This document shows, one piece after another, positions 14,828-18,590 of a stretch of DNA of 18,590 nucleotides (position 1 is the stretch's first letter; every line of letters begins with the position of its first letter). Location of the stretch: positions 1-18,590 of the forward strand of contig JAJZLX010000714.1 in the NCBI GenBank assembly GCA_021850555.1, in the 5' to 3' direction. The position numbers were made by a program, and so were the translations under genes. Below the pieces are notes generated by a model. That model was given only the letters and a program-made list of their open reading frames with translations. It was not told the DNA's origin and did no database searches. This stretch comes from Pseudomonadota bacterium. Lineage in GTDB: Bacteria > Pseudomonadota > Gammaproteobacteria > Steroidobacterales > Steroidobacteraceae.

Positions 14828-16717
14828 TCAGGGCGAGAGGTCACGCAACTTCAGCAGCGGGCCGATGAATTTCTCGTAGTGTCTCCAGCGCCCGACCGAG
14901 CTCCCGTAGACTTTCTGGCGCACCTGCCAGGCGCTCGCCGTCAGCACGGGCCGCCGGGTGTTTTGGAATTCCAGAACCTTCGGATCCCAGGGCAGGCCGA
15001 GGAATTCGATGATCCGGCGGGTCCAGCCCTCCTGGTCAGCCACCAGCTCCGCGTAGGGCACTTCCAGGAAGATGTCCCGGGGCAGCACCGAGCGCCAGTG
15101 CTCGACCAGGCGGTGGTGCTCGCGGTAGTAGTGTGCCAAGTCCGACAGATCCAGGGTGAAGCTCGCCATGTTGGCGAAATCCTGGAAGTAGCAGGAGAGA
15201 CAGGTGTCGAGCGGGTCGCGCCGCAGGTAAAGAATGCGCGCCTTCGGAAACACGCGGTGTATGAGGCCCAGGAAATCGCAATTGAAGGTGGCCTTGTCGA
15301 CCACGCGCAGCGCCTCGGAGGAATGCCGGCCCAGGACCTTGAGATAGGAATCGGCGAGCCTGCGGGCCAACACCGCATCCGGCGGCGCACGCCGGAGCGT
15401 CTCGCCGTGCTTGTCCGTCGCGTCCGTCCAGAACTCCAGCTCACCCGCGCCGATCGCGCTCGGATGACTGGCGATGATCTGCTCCACCAGGGAGGTCCCC
15501 GAGCGCATCATGCCGACGACGAAGACCGGCTTTTCCGAGTCGCTTGCGCCCTCGGCAACCTGGACGAGGCGCTCCTGCGAGTAGACGCGGACGATATCGT
15601 CGATCAGCTGCGTGCGCGCCTGCCGGTCGTATTTCGCCGCCAGCCCTTTGTGCAGCTCGTTGCCACGCTTGTACTGCTCGAATGCACGGGAATACTTGCC
15701 GAGATCATCGAAGTACTTGCCCAGGGCGAAGCGCAGCCTCGCCTCTTCCACCGCAGGCACACCGCCCTTCAGAGTCTGCTCGGTCCTGTCGAGCCAGTCC
15801 TGGTCCGCCGCCGTCATCCGGCGCAGCGACGCGAGCGAGGCCAGGGCCATCGTCCGCCCGGGATCGACTTCGAGCGCGGCTCGAAAATGTCGTTCGGCTT
15901 CCTCGAAGCGGCCCTCCAGCATTTCCAGCCAGCCGAGCACGCCGAGCGCACCCGCTTCGCGCGGCTTCAGGCGCAACGCCTTCTCGATACAGTCCCGGGC
16001 ATTCTCCAGCTGCCCCAGCATGCCGAGTGTGAGGCCGAGCTCGACCAGTGCTCGAGGATCCCGCGGGTCCTCCTTGACCGCCCGGCGCAGCGCGGTCTCG
16101 GCCGCCCGGACCTGTCCCTTGGCGCGCAGCAAAGAGCCCAGAGTGAAATGCGCCCCGGGGCAGGAGGCCTTGAGCTCGATGGCGCGGCGCAACGCCTGCT
16201 CTGCTTCGCGATAGCGGCTCAGATGGCAGAGCGTCGCGCCGAGGTTGGCATGCGCAAGAGCATGACGGGGGTCGAGGACGGTCACCTCCCGCAGCCGTTC
16301 GGCGGCCTCGGCGTACCGGCCCTCCTCGTACCGAGCATCGGCTTCAGCCAGCAAGGCGACCACGCGCTTCGAGGACCCCGCCGGGGCGGGAGCCAGGGAA
16401 GGCGCAGCCAGGCCCTTGCCGCCGCCGGACAGCTGCAGCAACAACAGATGCGTGAGCTCGCCGGCGGTCCCTTCGGCGACCCCACGCGCCAGCAGCTTCG
16501 ACTTGAAGGACTCGAGGAGCTTCGCCCGCTTGAACAAGTTGAGCTTGAGCGGCCCGGCCTCGCGGGCGGCCCGCTGCAGGAGCGTTTCCACATCAGGCCG
16601 CGCCTTAGCGGATCCGGCGCGACGTGAGGCGGCGGCTGACCCGTCCGGTGTGAAAGAATCGGCCAGTGACGTGCCGAGCGCGACGGCCTCACGGGCATTG
16701 AACCAGTCGAGAATCAT
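14828..16717 (-). CDS. TPR-repeat sulfotransferase
   Basis: 629 residues. After an Ala/Ser-rich linker near 100-117, TPR-like repeats run from about 120 to 350 (AEADARYEEGRYAEAAERL, HANLGATLCHLSRYREAEQAL, FEEAERHFRAALEVDPGR, KYFDDLGKYSRAFEQYKRG). A sulfotransferase domain follows: the 5'-phosphosulfate-binding loop VFVVGMMRSGTSLVEQIIAS (398-417), ELEFW, then RRDPLDTCLSCYFQDF (499-514), which holds the 3'-phosphate-binding Arg and Ser. It would move sulfate from PAPS to a sugar or protein acceptor, with the TPR part probably binding the partner. It lies between the glycan operon and the pilins, transcribed away from the pilins. The acceptor is unknown; a sulfated glycan or pilin is inference. 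No Shine-Dalgarno is clear at 16717. Confidence 0.88.
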   Translation of the reverse strand: MILDWFNAREAVALGTSLADSFTPDGSAAASRRAGSAKARPDVETLLQRAAREAGPLKLNLFKRAKLLESFKSKLLARGVAEGTAGELTHLLLLQLSGGGKGLAAPSLAPAPAGSSKRVVALLAEADARYEEGRYAEAAERLREVTVLDPRHALAHANLGATLCHLSRYREAEQALRRAIELKASCPGAHFTLGSLLRAKGQVRAAETALRRAVKEDPRDPRALVELGLTLGMLGQLENARDCIEKALRLKPREAGALGVLGWLEMLEGRFEEAERHFRAALEVDPGRTMALASLASLRRMTAADQDWLDRTEQTLKGGVPAVEEARLRFALGKYFDDLGKYSRAFEQYKRGNELHKGLAAKYDRQARTQLIDDIVRVYSQERLVQVAEGASDSEKPVFVVGMMRSGTSLVEQIIASHPSAIGAGELEFWTDATDKHGETLRRAPPDAVLARRLADSYLKVLGRHSSEALRVVDKATFNCDFLGLIHRVFPKARILYLRRDPLDTCLSCYFQDFANMASFTLDLSDLAHYYREHHRLVEHWRSVLPRDIFLEVPYAELVADQEGWTRRIIEFLGLPWDPKVLEFQNTRRPVLTASAWQVRQKVYGSSVGRWRHYEKFIGPLLKLRDLSP

Positions 16718-16746
16718 GGTGATGGCGCGGTGGTTTGGGTCACCTG

Positions 16747-16775
16747 AACATAACGCATCATTGCGACGGCGTCAG
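16747..16775 (-). promoter_or_regulatory. Candidate sigma-70 promoter for the TPR-sulfotransferase gene
   Basis: On the minus strand CTGACG (16770-16775), then 17 bases, then TATGTT (16747-16752); each box matches consensus at 4 of 6. The predicted start near 16740 would leave a leader of about 23 bases to the ATG at 16717. Weak evidence, by eye only. Confidence 0.3.
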
Positions 16776-16932
16776 GCATGGGGTGAACAACTTGAGAACG
16801 GCGTCTTGCGCCGTCCATCGAGCTGCGAGGCCGCGCCGACTGCCCGGCCTTGAGAGACCGGCCGAGACTATGGCTTGGCTGTGATCCTGGTCGCTGGAGA
16901 GTGGACAGTCGGTCTGGCCAAAGTCAGGCGGG

Positions 16933-16947
16933 TGACAATTTCTGTCA
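16933..16947. promoter_or_regulatory. Inverted repeat TGACA-N5-TGTCA, candidate PilR upstream activating site
   Basis: A perfect 5-base inverted repeat lies about 145-160 bases upstream of the predicted pilA start of transcription. The half-site contains TGTC, the core of the PilR sites known at the Pseudomonas pilA promoter, and another TGTC is at 17007-17010. The distance is right for an enhancer used by a sigma-54 activator. Binding by the regulator encoded at 1-126 is inferred. Confidence 0.4.
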
Positions 16948-17036
16948 TTTTGAGACCCATGAGAAGACCATTGCGAGTCAATCGGCCTCGCATTTAGTAA
17001 AATCCCTGTCTGCGACTATGGAAACATCTAATATTA

Positions 17037-17049
17037 AATCAATGGGTTA
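17037..17049 (+). promoter_or_regulatory. IHF binding site
   Basis: The run AATCAATGGGTTA matches WATCAANNNNTTR exactly and lies in an AT-rich patch. It is placed between the candidate activator sites and the -24 element, about 45-55 bases before the predicted start, where IHF bends DNA at many sigma-54 promoters. Confidence 0.5.
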
Positions 17050-17065
17050 GCACGTAGGCAAGACG

Positions 17066-17082
17066 CTGGCACGGCTCTTGCT
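17066..17082 (+). promoter_or_regulatory. Sigma-54 (RpoN) promoter of pilA
   Basis: CTGGCACGGCTCTTGCT matches the consensus YTGGCACGRNNNTTGCW in full. The -24 GG is at 17068-17069 and the -12 GC at 17080-17081, giving a start near 17093 and a 56-base leader to the ATG at 17149. This is the expected promoter class for PilR-dependent pilA. Confidence 0.85.
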
Positions 17083-17096
17083 CCGTAAGAGTCAGC

Positions 17097-17113
17097 AGGC
17101 GCCCTTTGCGCCT
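17097..17113 (+). other. Small stem-loop at the 5' end of the pilA leader
   Basis: AGGCGC (17097-17102) and GCGCCT (17108-17113) pair around a 5-base loop, starting about 4 bases into the predicted transcript. A 5'-terminal hairpin can protect an abundant mRNA; the function here is inferred. Confidence 0.35.
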
Positions 17114-17148
17114 CTTGGCAATCTCCACATTTCCTCGAGGAGTTCGAC

Positions 17149-17658
17149 ATGAAATCGGTGCAAAAGGGTTTTACCCTGATCGAGTTGATGATCGTCATCG
17201 CGATCATCGGCATCCTGGCGGCAATCGCCATCCCGGCCTACCAGAACTACACCATCCGCGCGCAGGTGACCGAGGGGCTCTCGCTCGCGAGCGGCCTGAA
17301 GACCGATATCGAGCAGTATTATTCCGATTCGGGAAATTGGCCCACCAGTCTCAAGAGCATGTCGTCCCAGGGCGTCAGCGCCGTGACCGGAAAATACGTC
17401 AGCAGCGTAACGGTCAGCAATGGCACCATCGAAGTCCATTACGGCCCCAACGCCAGCAGTTACATTAACAAATCGGGCGCTAACGTACTGGCGATCGAGC
17501 CGGTCCTGGACCAGAACCACGACATCATCTGGGTGTGCGGCAACGCGACGGTTCCCGCCAGCACCGTGACTACCGACGGGTCGGATACGGCTTCCACCCC
17601 TGCGACGGGCACGACCACGGTCAGCAATACCTACCTGCCTGCGAGCTGCAGGCCGTAA
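17149..17658 (+). CDS. pilA: Type IVa major pilin PilA (first of two)
   Basis: 169 residues; GAGGAG (17137-17142) sits six bases before the ATG. The prepilin leader MKSVQKG is cut before F8, giving a mature [20 protein letters not shown] helix with Glu5. The conserved [24 protein letters not shown] continues the stalk helix. C130 and C167 probably form the D-region disulfide. The loop between them is long and rich in Ser/Thr (16 of 36 residues, 131-166), including [15 protein letters not shown], which would suit O-glycosylation. The gene is driven by the sigma-54 promoter at 17066-17082 and ends before a strong terminator (17686-17714). It is probably the main pilus subunit, exported to the inner membrane and assembled by the Pil machinery. 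Confidence 0.93.
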   Translation: MKSVQKGFTLIELMIVIAIIGILAAIAIPAYQNYTIRAQVTEGLSLASGLKTDIEQYYSDSGNWPTSLKSMSSQGVSAVTGKYVSSVTVSNGTIEVHYGPNASSYINKSGANVLAIEPVLDQNHDIIWVCGNATVPASTVTTDGSDTASTPATGTTTVSNTYLPASCRP

Positions 17659-17685
17659 GGAATGATGCCCATCGAGCATTCAGCC

Positions 17686-17714
17686 AGAAGCCCCTCTCCG
17701 GAGGGGCTTCTTTT
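17686..17714 (+). terminator. Rho-independent terminator after the first pilin
   Basis: A perfect 11-base stem (AGAAGCCCCTC with GAGGGGCTTCT) around a TCCG loop, with a T-run at its 3' side (17708-17714). It lies 28 bases after the pilA stop and should limit read-through into the second pilin. The rest of the 203-base spacer (17659-17861) shows no convincing promoter. Confidence 0.92.
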
Positions 17715-17861
17715 AAGGGCTCGGGCACGGTGACCTTACTTGCACTTCCGTCTCCAATCTGCGACATTGCCTTTGCCGGAGTAACTGAAGCTTAAGAACA
17801 TCACTCCGGCCAATACCCGGCCGCGCCCCAAGCACTGGGCGCACCCGGAAGAGGACCGGAG

Positions 17862-18371
17862 ATGCGCTCCACAGAAGCGGGCTTTACGCTGATCGAGCTG
17901 ATGATCGTGATCGCGATCGTCGGCATCCTGGCGATGATCGCGGTCCCCATGTACGAGGACTATTCGATCCAGGCGCAGGTCACGGAGGGCACCTCGCTCG
18001 CCACCGGGGTCGAGACCGCGTTCACCGAGAGGTACGACGTATCCGGCATTGCGGCCGGATCGAACTCGGCCGCAGGCATTACCGGTGCAATCTCCGGAAG
18101 ATACGTCCAATCCGTCGCACTGACCGCCCCGGGGCAGATCACCGTGATCTACGGCAACGATGCCAATTCCAACGTCGACAATGACAGCGTCATTTGGACG
18201 GCCTACGAGTCTCCCGGTGGCGACATCGTCTGGGTGTGTAACGACGGCGCATCGACCACCGGCGCGATCAAAGGCCCTCCGGCGCTCAAGCCCGTGAGTG
18301 CCACGGCCATCAATGGTACGCTGTCGGCGAGCAGCGGCGACGGAGGATATCTCCCGCCCATCTGCCGGTAG
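17862..18371 (+). CDS. Type IVa pilin, second PilA-like gene
   Basis: 169 residues; GAGGA (17851-17855) lies six bases upstream of ATG 17862. Leader MRSTEAG, then mature [20 protein letters not shown] with Glu5, and VPMYEDYSIQAQVTEGTSLATGVE, close to the first pilin's stalk. The globular part differs strongly: it has an SNSAAGITGAISGRYVQSVAL stretch and a long disulfide loop between C126 and C168 (ASTTGAIKGPPALKPVSAT, then SASSGDGG). The loop has fewer consecutive Thr residues than in the first copy but is still Ser/Gly/Ala-rich. This is an old tandem duplication. It may be an alternative or minor subunit. No sigma-54 element precedes it, so it may have a separate promoter or low read-through expression. 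Confidence 0.92.
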   Translation: MRSTEAGFTLIELMIVIAIVGILAMIAVPMYEDYSIQAQVTEGTSLATGVETAFTERYDVSGIAAGSNSAAGITGAISGRYVQSVALTAPGQITVIYGNDANSNVDNDSVIWTAYESPGGDIVWVCNDGASTTGAIKGPPALKPVSATAINGTLSASSGDGGYLPPICR

Positions 18372-18499
18372 GCTTCCGCTTCGGCGCCTGCGACTTCCTC
18401 GCATCGCTGCCGATGACCGGTCGGGCAGGCCGTCCTGTTCTGGGAGCGGGGTCACGGTGCCTGCGCGCCGCGTGTGCCAGCATCACGCGAGATTTTGAA

Positions 18500-18527
18500 T
18501 TGCCGCCCGAGCCGGCTTGGGTACACT
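18500..18527 (+). promoter_or_regulatory. Candidate sigma-70 promoter near the right edge
   Basis: TTGCCG (18500-18505), 16 bases, then TACACT (18522-18527), each 4 of 6 to consensus, about 37 bases before an ATG at 18565. The rest of 18372-18564 shows no gene. Weak evidence. Confidence 0.3.
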
Positions 18528-18564
18528 TGAGCTCTTGGGGGACGGGCCTCGCTCACTTAAGTCC

Positions 18565-18590
18565 ATGAACGAAACGGTTTCTGTCGCGGT
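18565..18590 (+). CDS. Possible start of the next gene (partial)
   Basis: ATG 18565 opens a frame MNETVSVA that runs off the window. Only eight codons are visible, so no family can be named. No strong ribosome-binding site is seen (TTAAG is nearest). Genes after pilA often encode a pilus assembly ATPase or a pilin glycosyltransferase, but nothing here decides between them. Confidence 0.3.

Noticed and set aside
14732..16627. 631-codon open frame on the plus strand opposite the TPR-sulfotransferase
   Set aside because: Its peptide is Arg/Gln/His-rich with no domain, as expected for a mirror frame of a GC-rich gene; the minus-strand frame has clear TPR and PAPS motifs.
17722..17745. GGCAC element upstream of the second pilin as a possible sigma-54 promoter
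   Set aside because: The sequence after GGCAC gives CCTT at the -12 place instead of TTGC; a TTGC occurs only at a wrong distance.

Overview
The window looks like a chromosomal segment of a GC-rich gammaproteobacterium. The lineage call is inference: it rests on the type IV pilus context (the end of a PilR-type regulator and two PilA-type pilins behind a sigma-54 promoter), the GC-rich codon use and the gene styles. No rRNA or tRNA gene is present to fix it, and no CRISPR array or transposase is visible.

Layout. 1-126: the last 41 codons of a Fis-type NtrC-family regulator, most likely PilR. 96-1012 (minus): a decayed HigB/HigA-like toxin-antitoxin pair, both genes broken by frameshifts. 1204-10222 (plus): a tightly packed run of nine genes. 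These are a large membrane protein with a soluble tail, an NAD-dependent epimerase-like SDR, an FAD amine-oxidase-like protein, a GtrA protein, a UbiA-family protein like DPPR synthase (Rv3806c), a DprE1 homologue, a DprE2 homologue, a second GtrA protein and a SAM methyltransferase. 10198-14482 (minus): three coupled genes meeting that run head-on, namely a DPM1-like GT2 with a membrane tail, a GT-C-like membrane glycosyltransferase and a rhamnosyltransferase-like GT2. 14828-16717 (minus): a TPR-sulfotransferase. 17149-17658 and 17862-18371 (plus): two different type IVa pilins, separated by a strong intrinsic terminator. 18565 onward: possibly the start of another gene.

How the genes may work together. 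UbiA/DPPR synthase, DprE1 and DprE2 together are the mycobacterial route from PRPP to polyprenyl-phosphoryl-beta-D-arabinofuranose. A GtrA protein (Rv3789-like) also neighbours DprE1 in mycobacteria. Finding this set beside pilins, with several membrane glycosyltransferases, suggests that the cluster makes a D-arabinofuranose-containing glycan, and that the pilins may carry it. There is precedent in Pseudomonas aeruginosa group IV pilins, which carry D-Araf. The first pilin has a Ser/Thr-rich insert in its disulfide loop that would suit O-glycosylation. A sulfotransferase and a methyltransferase in the same block could decorate the glycan.

The first pilin has a complete sigma-54 control region: an inverted repeat with TGTC half-sites (candidate PilR site), a perfect IHF consensus and a perfect -24/-12 element. 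The regulator at the left edge probably acts on the pilin at the right edge, with the 16-kb glycan block lying between them.
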